The position numbers and the translations under genes are program-made. Positions 1 to 8,514 of a stretch of DNA of 35,308 nt are shown piece after piece. Each line of letters begins with the position of its first letter. The first letter of the stretch is position 1. Location of the stretch: assembly GCA_018610125.1 (NCBI GenBank), contig JAHEOI010000383.1, forward strand, positions 1-35,308, read 5' to 3'. The notes beneath the pieces were generated by a model that worked only from the letters and a program-made list of their open reading frames with translations, made no database searches and had not been told where the DNA came from. Source of the stretch: Verrucomicrobiota bacterium. Its GTDB lineage: Bacteria > Verrucomicrobiota > Verrucomicrobiia > Limisphaerales > JAHEOI01.

Positions 1-603
1 GCTCGGGCAGTGCACTGTCACGAAGGGGTATTCCTTCCGAGAGCTCTGGTCGTGCATCCAACGCGCCAGAACGCTCTTGCCGGTTCCACTTTCGCCGAGC
101 AATAGAATTGTGGCCGGCGTCACCGCCGCCTTTTTTCCCAGCTCAAAAAGACGCCTTACCTTCGGTTCGTTCGTCTCAAACGTCACGGTCGACCCTTCGC
201 CATTGTCCAATCGCGATTCCAGCGCCATGACACGCCCCTCTAATCGCCTCACATGGTCGATTTTGTCGAGGACCTGGCGTATTTGATCGGGCGTAAAGGG
301 TTTCGAAAGGTAATCAAAGGCCCCTGCCTTGATCGCCTTGACCGCCGTCTCAATCGATGCGAATGCCGTAAAGACCACCACGTGAAGGCCGGACTCGATC
401 CGAAGGAGCTTCGGCAACAGCTCCAAGCCATCCATTTCGCGAAGTCTCAGGTCCAACAAGGCGGCATCATACGACCCCTTTTGAAGCTTTTCGAGCGCAG
501 TCTGCCCGTCTTGAGCTGTCTCACACGAATGTCCAATGCCTACGATCGCGGTCGCGGTGCTTTTGCAAATGTTTGCATCATCATCGATCACAATCACATT
601 CAT
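1..603 (-). CDS. Sigma-54-dependent response regulator, NtrC family (partial, 3' end outside the window)
   Basis: The gene starts at 603 and runs open to base 1, giving 201 residues. Residues 1-115 are a receiver domain: acidic pocket IDDD at 6-9, phospho-acceptor D51 (LLDLRL), T79 (FTAF) and K101 (SKPF). A helical linker (about 116-140) follows. The AAA+ domain then begins, with Walker A GESGTGKS at 170-177; the GAFTGA loop and Fis-type HTH would lie beyond the edge. Known for the family: a sensor kinase phosphorylates the Asp, and the oligomer then drives open-complex formation by sigma-54 RNA polymerase. No histidine kinase lies upstream, so the partner is either past the left edge or elsewhere. 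No convincing Shine-Dalgarno precedes the ATG; the start was chosen because it gives the canonical receiver N-terminus. The target genes cannot be told. Confidence 0.9.
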   Translation of the reverse strand, partial: MNVIVIDDDANICKSTATAIVGIGHSCETAQDGQTALEKLQKGSYDAALLDLRLREMDGLELLPKLLRIESGLHVVVFTAFASIETAVKAIKAGAFDYLSKPFTPDQIRQVLDKIDHVRRLEGRVMALESRLDNGEGSTVTFETNEPKVRRLFELGKKAAVTPATILLLGESGTGKSVLARWMHDQSSRKEYPFVTVHCPS

Positions 604-1277
604 ACGCCATAACCGAGCCTACGACCCATTCGACCGGAAATCAAAACCGCGGTCTGGGCGGTATCCCTCGCTTGCGATAACTGGAGAAAAGTAGGGACAC
701 AGAAGACTGTCAGCCCATGAGGGAAGGACCGCTTACCCTTTAGGCCTTTTCCCCTCTTGACTCCCCATGAAGCCGTGGTGAAGAGAGAAGTGGGAACGCC
801 GAGGACGGCGTCCCTATCAAGGAGGGAATCGTTTCGTTTTCCACATGGGGACGTCGTTCCCGAGGCCCCGTTCTTTAACGATAAAGCCGGAGCCCAATAC
901 ACTGAAATCGCCCCAAACGCGTATTGACTTAAGGTCTCTCCATACCCTGAACGGTAGTAGCGCCTGCGCTCTGCCGGGAACCACCCCCACGCAGCGCGAT
1001 CCCTAAACGCTCAGGAAACGATCCGGGCTCGCTTCAGTACAGGTCGCACCCGCCACCGGAGCGAACGCTGGATTACATCCCGGTGGACCATGAGACGGCA
1101 ATCGTTCACAAGGCCCCCCGGGATCACAGGCAAGCCTTCGGCGTGATGCTCGGTTCAGCACACCAAGCTCCCGCGACCCAACCTTACTCCTATGCGCCTC
1201 ACCTGGCGCCCGAAAGCCCGCCGACCCTCTTGCTCGATCACGCGGGCCGGCTATTGCCTCAATCGGCCTGAGGTTGG
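604..1277. other. Gene-poor intergenic stretch
   Basis: These 674 bases between the response regulator and the FKBP gene contain no convincing coding sequence. They hold a REP-like hairpin at about 791-820, listed separately. A stretch at about 1044-1271 reads in the forward direction like a worn fragment of an IS66-type transposase (LDYIP about 27 residues before QAPATQP), but the match is weak. A short 62-residue frame within it, opening at a GTG, has no ribosome binding site. I see no tRNA or recognisable riboswitch. Confidence 0.5.
791..820. repeat. REP-like intergenic hairpin, copy 1
   Basis: The stem ACGCCG (796-801) pairs with CGGCGT (806-811) around the loop AGGA. The 24 bases at 796-819 recur exactly at 26276-26299, and the flanks are also similar (GAAGTG before, CCCTATCA then a purine-rich stretch after). 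Both copies are intergenic and in the same orientation. This fits a dispersed palindromic element of the REP type; no associated RAYT transposase is visible in the window. Confidence 0.6.
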
Positions 1278-1712
1278 CTACTGGCTAATTTCAACCAGCT
1301 CCACGTCAAAGAGGAGGTTCTTGCCGGCGAGCGGATGATTGGCATCCACTGTGATATTTTCCTCACCCACGTCGGTAATCACGAGTCGCATCTGCTGCCC
1401 TCCGTCTGTCTGGGCTTGCAAAACTTTGCCTTCTTCGGGCTGCACATCCGAAGGGAGCTGGCTCTTCGGCACCTGTTGGATGAGATTGTCATCCCGCTCA
1501 CCGAAGGCTTCTTCAGAGGAGAGCCGCACCTGTTTCTGTTCCCCTTGTTTCAGTTCCTGAACCGCGTTTTCGAGTCCCGGAATAATCTGGCCTTCACCAA
1601 TCGTAAACTCGATGGGGTCTCGATCGTACGACGAATCAAAGACGCTGCCATCCTCTTCGAGAGTGCCTTTATAATGCACTTTCACCTTGTTGCCTTCTTG
1701 TGGTGTTTCCAT
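1278..1712 (-). CDS. FKBP-type peptidyl-prolyl cis-trans isomerase, SlyD-like
   Basis: The 144-residue protein has the FKBP core (VKVHYKGTLEEDGSVFDSS, then IGEGQIIPGLENAV) and the SlyD-type arrangement. In that layout the chaperone flap is inserted after EEAFGERD and the FKBP fold resumes with VDANHPLAGKNLLFDVELVEI. The family isomerises X-Pro bonds and acts as a cytoplasmic folding helper. There is no signal peptide, so a cytoplasmic location is inferred. The His-rich metal-binding tail of E. coli SlyD is absent; the protein stops at ISQ. An in-frame ATG at 1760 would add 16 unconserved residues. I prefer 1712 because the FKBP core begins directly after it, though neither start has a strong Shine-Dalgarno. 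The gene stands alone; 280 bases without a gene separate it from the helicase gene upstream. Confidence 0.88.
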   Translation of the reverse strand: METPQEGNKVKVHYKGTLEEDGSVFDSSYDRDPIEFTIGEGQIIPGLENAVQELKQGEQKQVRLSSEEAFGERDDNLIQQVPKSQLPSDVQPEEGKVLQAQTDGGQQMRLVITDVGEENITVDANHPLAGKNLLFDVELVEISQ

Positions 1713-1992
1713 TAGATCTGTCTTATTTGGTTTGGTCTTCGGGATCTTGATCGCGCTCATTTCCGCACTGGCGCAGTCAGCTGCTACCTTATCAATCCAT
1801 GCGGTCTTGCCCGATCCCGTCCATCGTGCGTCGCCCGGCAGCTCAAATCGAAACCGTGGCGGGCGCCCCTGGCACTATCCCGACTTACCGTTATTTCAAT
1901 CACCCTAAGAGCAAGCAAGGGATACATCAAGCAGCCATTTGGATCCGTCGTTTCTGCCACGCACGAAGCGTTGCCGAGACACGTGAGACGGA

Positions 1993-4521
1993 TCAGCCGG
2001 GTAATCTATCATACCGCGCGGCGTACCGTTTGAGCAATGCCGACGCAACTTCCTGCCAGATGTGGACCTTTTCAAATGAGTCCAATACCAGCTCCTTTTG
2101 CGGAATCAGCAGGCGATACCACGACGAATCATGCAGTAGCTCCCAAATTGCTTCCTTAGAGATCGTCAAGTGATACCAAGCCCGCTCCACCTTGAAGCGA
2201 TGCAGCTCAAAATAGAGTGCGTCCAGATCAAGCAGGCAGACATGCTTGGCGGTCAGGTGCCCTTCGTTCCGGCCTTTTTCGACGTTACCGCTCCGGATAT
2301 CTTGAGACCTTATGGCCTGAATCTCGGGGTACCAGTTGAGCACCACAGGGCTTTCGATCAGGTGTTGGGTTGGCTCGTCGTGCTCCGCACTCGGCTTTCG
2401 AAGGGTCAGGATCATCCCCCGCTTCATGGAAGCAGTGCCCGGTCTTGTGCTCACGGGCTTGCTCGTTTTGACCGAGCGTGCGGCATGATGTCCGAGGAAC
2501 GATACGCCTTCGTCTTCGAGGAAGTCGCGGAACCGCGCCATGTAATCGGCTTTGATGCCGAAGATATTAAGAGTCTCAAGCTCACGCATTTCCTCGGGAG
2601 GCTCGACTTCCTCCGGCAATTGCACCTTGCTGCTCCGCTTCAGGCACCGGTCGTACCCTTTCAACCGCACACCTCGACCAAAGAGCTGAATGATTTGAGA
2701 TCCCTCTCCGCTTCCGACGTTCATCAGCCCCATCGTGCTGACCCGCCAACTATCCCAGCCCTCGGTAAACTTCTTGGAGCCGATAAGGAGGTTGACCGTC
2801 GAGCTTGACTTGTTGATATCCCGAAAGAGAGATCCCGAGAAAGCCCGTTCGGTGACGACCAGCTCTTCCCGTTCGTCGCACAATTTGCAGAGCTGGGTGT
2901 CATTCCCCACGTTGATAACGCCAAACGGCTGACTGTCGCTTCCAAGCTTTAACGCGATTTCCCCTGGTGCCCCCTTTAGATTTTCCAAATGCAACAAGCC
3001 GCCGGCCGGGTTGTTGAACAAGGATGCAAGGATGGCATCGAATACCTGCTCCGCTGAGAGGTGGCAGTCATTCAGGTAACCGAATCGACCGGCAAAGATG
3101 TCCCGCCCATCTGCGTCACGCACTCCGTCATTCAGCACCCGAGCAATCCGTGCGACACTACCTTGCCGATCGCCAATGAATCGCGCCAGGAAAAGCAAAA
3201 TTTGCAGGATGTCGCTTGCCTCCTTCTTGCCCAGTCCGGCAGTCACACCCCCTCCGACAAAGACCCACAAAGGCTTCTCAAGATGGAACGGCCTCAATCG
3301 CTCTTTGTGCTTACGAAAGAGCCGTTGCTGCTGGTAAAAGGCAAGCAGACAACCGACAAGATACAATTCACGATCGTTTTCCGACGTGGCCTTGCCCGAC
3401 GTTGCCTCGGTGAGGTCGAGGTTCAGAATCTGAAAATCCTTGCCATAGCCATCGCTGTAAAAGAAGCGGTAGGAGTAGTCGAAAAGGACAGACCGAGCAT
3501 AATGATTGCTCATTCCCCTATCCCCTTTCACTGCCTGCCCGAACGTCGCCGAGTATTCAAACGAGAAGCCGTTCTCACACAACGCGTTTCGAAAGCGCAT
3601 CCATGCCCCCTCCTTGCCCCGAGTGGCACCTCGGTGTCCCTCATCAACAAGAACGAGATTATTTCCCTCAAAGGCATTCACGGCGATCGTCTTCTCACCC
3701 ATCTCGCTGCCGAGCTTGTGAATATCGATGATCTCAATCTCTTGCCATTCGCGGTGATGCCGCCCGTCCTTCCGGAACAGCCCGGCCCGCATTCCCGCTA
3801 CATCAAAGGCCTCAAGGTGCTGCCGACTCAGTCCCTCATTCGGCGTCAACAAGAGAATCCGGTTCAAGGGAGCGTGATTGCCATGCTTCTCTGAGTAGTG
3901 CCGATACTGGAGAATATTCATCTGCATGACGAGGGTCTTGCCCGAGCCGGTCGCCATCCAGTAAGCAAGCTTATTAAGCTGATGTCGTGCGTCGGCTTCC
4001 TCATTCATCGGAGGGACTCGATCCGAAGCCGGATGCGTGGCATTGTACGCCTCGATTTGCCGATTAAGGCTCTTCACCAAGGCATCGGGATCACGGAAAT
4101 AATGATCGAGGAAGACCTCGGTAAACAACAATGTCAGGTATTGAAAGTACTTCCACGTAATCGACTCTTCTCCCTTCACCAATCGAGCCTCGTTTAGCTG
4201 CCGTGTGTGCCGGACAATATTTCGGTCATACGCCAACAGGACTTCAGGTGGCAGCGTCTCACTGTTTTCCATTCGATCAGCGAGGGCGTAATAAAAATGG
4301 TGCACATTATTCTCATCCAGACCTTCGATTGCATCCGTGTCGATGCCGAATTTTTCCTTGAAAGCCCCCAGCAATGGCATTCGTCCTCTCGGATCGTCGA
4401 CATAGCCGTCGCTTGATTGGAGACCAAACAGTGTAAACAGCCACTGGTTGAGCGCCAGTTTGCGCGCGAAAGGCACCTGTTGCCGGTCATCACCCCGTCG
4501 TTTGGTCTCTCGCTTGGTCAT
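1993..4521 (-). CDS. Type III Res-like superfamily 2 helicase, apparently without a nuclease domain
   Basis: This 842-residue protein has an N-terminal helical region (about 1-180), then helicase motif I MATGSGKT (189-196), the Walker B variant VDEGH (292-296), motif III-like EYSATFG (321-327), and late motifs TEGWDSW (585-591) and QLFGRGVR (611-618). It resembles Res subunits of type III restriction systems, which translocate on DNA using ATP. The C-terminus ends at RYDRLPG. Family members I know continue for roughly 150-200 residues carrying a PD-(D/E)xK nuclease. No such sequence was found in any reverse-strand frame of 1713-1992, so the protein looks truncated or naturally nuclease-free. 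A purine-rich Shine-Dalgarno stretch directly precedes the ATG. The gene lies 50 nt downstream of the methyltransferase gene, so the two are probably co-transcribed. Confidence 0.8.
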   Translation of the reverse strand: MTKRETKRRGDDRQQVPFARKLALNQWLFTLFGLQSSDGYVDDPRGRMPLLGAFKEKFGIDTDAIEGLDENNVHHFYYALADRMENSETLPPEVLLAYDRNIVRHTRQLNEARLVKGEESITWKYFQYLTLLFTEVFLDHYFRDPDALVKSLNRQIEAYNATHPASDRVPPMNEEADARHQLNKLAYWMATGSGKTLVMQMNILQYRHYSEKHGNHAPLNRILLLTPNEGLSRQHLEAFDVAGMRAGLFRKDGRHHREWQEIEIIDIHKLGSEMGEKTIAVNAFEGNNLVLVDEGHRGATRGKEGAWMRFRNALCENGFSFEYSATFGQAVKGDRGMSNHYARSVLFDYSYRFFYSDGYGKDFQILNLDLTEATSGKATSENDRELYLVGCLLAFYQQQRLFRKHKERLRPFHLEKPLWVFVGGGVTAGLGKKEASDILQILLFLARFIGDRQGSVARIARVLNDGVRDADGRDIFAGRFGYLNDCHLSAEQVFDAILASLFNNPAGGLLHLENLKGAPGEIALKLGSDSQPFGVINVGNDTQLCKLCDEREELVVTERAFSGSLFRDINKSSSTVNLLIGSKKFTEGWDSWRVSTMGLMNVGSGEGSQIIQLFGRGVRLKGYDRCLKRSSKVQLPEEVEPPEEMRELETLNIFGIKADYMARFRDFLEDEGVSFLGHHAARSVKTSKPVSTRPGTASMKRGMILTLRKPSAEHDEPTQHLIESPVVLNWYPEIQAIRSQDIRSGNVEKGRNEGHLTAKHVCLLDLDALYFELHRFKVERAWYHLTISKEAIWELLHDSSWYRLLIPQKELVLDSFEKVHIWQEVASALLKRYAARYDRLPG

Positions 4522-4571
4522 CCTTTCCCTTCCTTAAGCCTGACACTCCTCAAAGTGATACGGTAATCCAA

Positions 4572-7500
4572 TCACCCCTCAAACATGAGTCGATGGAAGT
4601 CCTCCTCGATTAACCGAGCTTTCCAGGTGTCATCCGCGGCTCGCACGACTTCCAGATTGTGATCGCCGTTGACGTAAATCAGGTCCAAGTCGTGGTCGCG
4701 TCCGACCAAGCCCCTCCTTTTGAGCCACTCATTAAGAACCAAGTTGTCCTGTTCGGCTCCTTCCCGAGGACCGAGCTCGATCGCCTTCGGCATTTTTCTC
4801 CAGATCACCAGTGCTCGCTTACCGTCAGGCAGCGTCCCCCTGACCGTCCGGAACCACCATAAGTCTCGGAGGTCGCCTGTCGGGTCCGGCTCCAAGGGTC
4901 CCTGAAGCCCGAGGTGCCCTTCTGGCGATCGCTCAAGGGCCACTGTAACAGTTTGCGGCGCCGCGATGTGCTCCACTCGCAGCCCGATAAGATAGTTGAA
5001 CGTCTCCAGCAGATCGATTTGGGTCTCTCGGCTCGCCCCACTGCCGGCCGGCTTCACTTTGAGCTTGTAATTCGTGGGGTCCAAGAAGGCGTCGATGTTC
5101 AGCAAGGAATTACTGCCTCGCGTCTCAACATCAAGGAAGTAACGAAGCAGGTATTGCTCCTTGAGTCCGCCGTCCCCTTGGGCCTCGGTTGACGCCAGGG
5201 CGTTCCGCCGTGCCTCGGTCCGGTTTAATTCCAAGTTATTGAGTGTGTCCTCGTACGACTCGAGGCGGAGGTATTTCACGACTTGAGAAAGGCCATCCTC
5301 GCTCTTTGGACGCCCCTCTCTCCAGTCACTCGAGTAAGCCGCCTTTACTACGCGCGGTTTCGTCACCGTATCGAAGTAATCCCCCATTTCCACGAGCAGA
5401 TACCCTCGGCTCCCGCCGTCTTGCCTGTTCAGACTGATCACGGCGTGTGCGGTCGTTCCCGAGCCCGCAAAGTAATCAAAGATCATGTCGGCGCTGTTCG
5501 ATACGGCAAACACGCAGTCCCTCACCGTATAGAGGGATTTCGGGAAATCAAACCGCCCTTTTTCAAAGCCCATATTCGTCAAAACCTTGGTACCATAATC
5601 GCCTGCGTTGTACCGGGACCCGTACCATACGGTCTTGAACTGGGTATCCGCCTTGGCCTTCATAATCCGGAGGTGACCGGATCGCGCCTTGTCTACCTTC
5701 AAGTGACGTTTGATTTTGGCCACCGTCTCGCGGGCATACCGCCATTTTCGCTCGACACCGTCCGCATCGACCGGATACACCGCGACGGTTCCATCGTTCA
5801 TTTGCACGTTCGGCCGGGCGGGATGGAAATCGTCATCGCACACATCGCCGAATCCGACAATCTTGTGGTCCTTCACATAAATCGGATAGAAGCAATTCCT
5901 CCCATCGTGGCGCAGCGACTCACCACCCCAATTTCGAAGGTTCGCGTATTCCCATTCCGTTTCGGGGAGCTCTGCCCGATTCAACTCGGCCAATTCCGGT
6001 GAGAGAACAAACACGGCAAAATCGTTTGTGTAGGAGAAATAACGCCCTTGCACTCCTTTACGATTGTGCTCGATTGCCACTGTTGTGATCGAACAATCAG
6101 GAAACATCTCCATACAGATTCGCTCAAGTCCGTTGCGCTCGTTCTCGTCGATCGCAATGACACATGAGCCATCTTCGGTCGACAACGAACGGGCAGCCTC
6201 GAGGCGATCGTGCATCAACGAAAGCCAAGAAGAATGCTTATAATTATTTTTGTATGCGATCTCGCTTGATAGCGAATTGTAAGGCGGGTCAATGTAGGTA
6301 CATTTGACGCCCTTCTCATAGCGTCGCTGCAATAATCGGATCGCTTGATAATTCTCCCCCTGCACCAGGAGTCCGTTTGTTTGATCTTCCAGCCCATGTA
6401 GGTTCTCAAGAATGCGCGCAGCCATCTCTTTTGGGAAAAGTGCCGTGTCGAGAGGGAGATAGGGATGCGCCCGCAAGAAATCCGTTGTCAACGGCTCCGA
6501 ATACCCGAACTTGGCCTTGAGGTTATCAATTTTAAACAGTCGAGCCCATTCCCTTCGCTGAGCATCATTTTGGGCAATCTCCGGATAAAACGCCTCAGGG
6601 ATGCGGTCGAGGGTAATGCAGTAATGGGCTTCAACGACAAACTTTTTCTTGAGCCAAAGCTTCTTTTGAAATTCTTCGAGCTGAGCGAGGAATTCGATAA
6701 TCTTATGGGCGATCTTTCGAATCACTTTAATTTTCGACAAACACTGCTCCAGTCGCGAGCCCGCTCCCGACTCCAGATCGTCCAGGTGCATGACCTCGTT
6801 TTTCACATAGAAATCGAGCTCCCGCCGAAGAAACCCGCCAAGATCCTTATGGATGAAATAATCAAAACTGTTTCTAGCGACAAATCGTTCCAGATGAGCC
6901 TTTAAGCGGCTGTAGCCGACCCGCTGACCGTTCGTATTGATTTCGGGCTTGGCCAACTCCGCCATCCATGGACGCAGAGACTCCGCCTCGACTGCCAATA
7001 GCTGATTAACCATCCGCTCGGTCAACTCCTTCTGTTTCGGCGGCTTCGGGCGCTTTTGACGCTTTTCTTGGCTCTTTCGCTCGTCCTCCGGCCAATCGCC
7101 CATTCTCGCCGGACGATCCTCAAATCGGATGACAAGCTCCCCCACCTCCTCAACGATCGAAGGTTCGCTCGCAAGCACCAGTACCCGATCGCCGTCGGCG
7201 GCCTTAACATTGTCGTGTTCCTCTTCCACCGCCCCCACCAAACGAAACCGCACTCGCATCGGATTTTCGTGGCTTTCGTCGTCTTGATGAGGCTTAAGTT
7301 TGAAGACGTAGTCGCTGAGAGACCGCCCGCTTTTGATATAGTATTGGTCACGATTGGCCCAGTGGAGCTTGACTTCTTCGCCCTCGTACGGAATCGCGTA
7401 GACGCCCGGCTTGTAGACGCGGTTGGGCAGAAAATCGCCATCTTGATAATAGCGACGGAAAAAGCGATAGAGGTGATCATAGACCTCATTCTCAAGCTGG

Positions 7501-7721
7501 GCGATATCCGTGCCTTTTTCGAAGGTGTCGGTGTCCTCCTTGGACGGACATTGTTCTTTGAAGGCCTCGCGGACCTGTGGCAGCAGCTCGTTATCCAGGA
7601 AATGGGTGATCTCGCCGGCCTTGACATGCATGATCCGATAGAGACCGAAATCCAGCTCGGGCCGGTCGAGCTGAAACAGCTCCTTCAGGAGAAGTATGAG
7701 CTGGTCGTGTTTCCGGCTCAT
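4572..7721 (-). CDS. Type III Mod-like site-specific adenine-N6 DNA methyltransferase
   Basis: This is a 1049-residue protein. Residues 1-450 form a long N-terminal region with coiled-coil-like charged stretches (about 205-235). The catalytic core has motif IV DPPY at 478-481 (TYIDPPYNS) followed by SAM motif I FAGSG at 751-755 (DYFAGSGTTAHAV). The order IV then I is that of beta-class methyltransferases such as type III Mod, with the target recognition region expected between the motifs. About 270 residues follow motif I. The family transfers a methyl group from SAM to adenine in a specific site. The length exceeds a usual Mod (about 600-700 residues), which marks a long-Mod subtype. A strong Shine-Dalgarno (GGGAGAG, 5 nt before the ATG) supports the start. 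It sits 23 nt after the HTH/coiled-coil gene and 50 nt before the helicase gene. Confidence 0.87.
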   Translation of the reverse strand: MSRKHDQLILLLKELFQLDRPELDFGLYRIMHVKAGEITHFLDNELLPQVREAFKEQCPSKEDTDTFEKGTDIAQLENEVYDHLYRFFRRYYQDGDFLPNRVYKPGVYAIPYEGEEVKLHWANRDQYYIKSGRSLSDYVFKLKPHQDDESHENPMRVRFRLVGAVEEEHDNVKAADGDRVLVLASEPSIVEEVGELVIRFEDRPARMGDWPEDERKSQEKRQKRPKPPKQKELTERMVNQLLAVEAESLRPWMAELAKPEINTNGQRVGYSRLKAHLERFVARNSFDYFIHKDLGGFLRRELDFYVKNEVMHLDDLESGAGSRLEQCLSKIKVIRKIAHKIIEFLAQLEEFQKKLWLKKKFVVEAHYCITLDRIPEAFYPEIAQNDAQRREWARLFKIDNLKAKFGYSEPLTTDFLRAHPYLPLDTALFPKEMAARILENLHGLEDQTNGLLVQGENYQAIRLLQRRYEKGVKCTYIDPPYNSLSSEIAYKNNYKHSSWLSLMHDRLEAARSLSTEDGSCVIAIDENERNGLERICMEMFPDCSITTVAIEHNRKGVQGRYFSYTNDFAVFVLSPELAELNRAELPETEWEYANLRNWGGESLRHDGRNCFYPIYVKDHKIVGFGDVCDDDFHPARPNVQMNDGTVAVYPVDADGVERKWRYARETVAKIKRHLKVDKARSGHLRIMKAKADTQFKTVWYGSRYNAGDYGTKVLTNMGFEKGRFDFPKSLYTVRDCVFAVSNSADMIFDYFAGSGTTAHAVISLNRQDGGSRGYLLVEMGDYFDTVTKPRVVKAAYSSDWREGRPKSEDGLSQVVKYLRLESYEDTLNNLELNRTEARRNALASTEAQGDGGLKEQYLLRYFLDVETRGSNSLLNIDAFLDPTNYKLKVKPAGSGASRETQIDLLETFNYLIGLRVEHIAAPQTVTVALERSPEGHLGLQGPLEPDPTGDLRDLWWFRTVRGTLPDGKRALVIWRKMPKAIELGPREGAEQDNLVLNEWLKRRGLVGRDHDLDLIYVNGDHNLEVVRAADDTWKARLIEEDFHRLMFEG

Positions 7722-7744
7722 TGTGACTCTCCCTTAAGAAAATA

Positions 7745-8503
7745 CTATCGGCGTTTACCTCTCCGGTTTAACTCCACGCGCAGGAGCTGCGTCGTCCAGC
7801 GACGTCCTGTGCGAGTCCGGAATCCCTCTTCATTGAGCACACTAACGATGTCCTGGAAGGGAACCCCGCCCTCACGCTCCCGCTCGGCTTTGACCATAGC
7901 TTGCTCGAATTGCTCCTTGAAGCGATCCTTAACACTGACATGCACTCCGCTATTCTTGTGGTCCTTCCCTTCACGTTTTGCGGCCGCGCGCGCCTCTTTT
8001 TCCTTCCGTTTTTCTTCCTTCTCGCGAGACTGTGCTTTCAAAGCCTCTTGCGCCCGTTGTTTCCTCACTTCAGCGTCCTGATTCTTAATTTCCCGCAGCT
8101 TCTCCTCCAACCACAAATACACCTGATAATAGGGCGGTCCCTCAGACGAGCTTGCGGCAATTTTTTGATCGATCGATGCAAAGTCAATGTGATATTCGCT
8201 ACTGTATACATACCGAGTCATTGATTTCGTTCCATGCCGGATGGCGGATGGGCCGCTATTCGAGAGGGTGCTCAGCACCTCGGTGCAGAACGGCATCAGC
8301 CATGCACGAGCCTGCTCCTCCGTGAGACCGGCATACTTGGACCACCAGGCCAGCAGCCCGGTAAGCTGAATGCGCGGCGGATGCGCCTTCTGAAGTCGGT
8401 CCGGCTCAGGCCCCTGTAGGATCAGCTTTTTCAACCAATATGGAACCTCCGTCTGGGTCCCGCTCAGGGCCTCTTGCAGTATTGTCAGATGTTTCTGTCT
8501 CAT
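7745..8503 (-). CDS. Unrecognised coiled-coil protein with a recombinase-like HTH tail, first gene of the methyltransferase/helicase island
   Basis: I do not recognise this 252-residue protein as a named family. Residues 1-135 look globular. Residues about 135-190 are highly charged (EKEEKRKEKEARAAAKREGK) and should form a long helix or coiled coil. Residues about 215-250 (IVSVLNEEGFRTRTGRRW, then TTQLLRVELNRRG) resemble the small DNA-binding module of serine recombinases (typical form: I-x-x-x-LN-x-x-G-hydrophobic-x-T-x-x-G-x-x-W-x-x-x-x-hydrophobic), but there is no recombinase catalytic domain. I infer DNA binding, perhaps a specificity or regulatory subunit for the Mod and Res-like proteins it precedes. 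It starts only 11 nt after the transporter gene upstream, with a weak AT-rich ribosome binding site. It may therefore depend on read-through from the egtD operon. Confidence 0.7.
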   Translation of the reverse strand: MRQKHLTILQEALSGTQTEVPYWLKKLILQGPEPDRLQKAHPPRIQLTGLLAWWSKYAGLTEEQARAWLMPFCTEVLSTLSNSGPSAIRHGTKSMTRYVYSSEYHIDFASIDQKIAASSSEGPPYYQVYLWLEEKLREIKNQDAEVRKQRAQEALKAQSREKEEKRKEKEARAAAKREGKDHKNSGVHVSVKDRFKEQFEQAMVKAEREREGGVPFQDIVSVLNEEGFRTRTGRRWTTQLLRVELNRRGKRR

Positions 8504-8514
8504 TGGTTTCTTAT

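Noticed and set aside
1..603. Sigma-54 promoters controlled by the partial NtrC-type regulator
   Set aside because: I looked for TGGCAC-N5-TTGC-like sites upstream of the genes and found none that I could defend.
3061..3894. Forward frame of 277 residues inside the helicase gene
   Set aside because: It is antisense to helicase motifs, without a ribosome binding site or domain, so I treat it as a shadow.
5283..6002. Forward frame of 239 residues inside the methyltransferase gene
   Set aside because: It lies opposite the region just before SAM motif I, and the composition is that of a shadow frame.
7056..8081. Long forward reading frame of 341 residues opposite the methyltransferase and HTH genes
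   Set aside because: It is the antisense of two genes with clear motifs and ribosome binding sites; its own translation has no recognisable domain.
1993..8503. DISARM, BREX or a complete type III restriction system
   Set aside because: The DISARM drmA/B/C and BREX pglZ/brxC genes are absent, and the Res-like protein lacks the expected nuclease, so only 'type III-like' is defensible.
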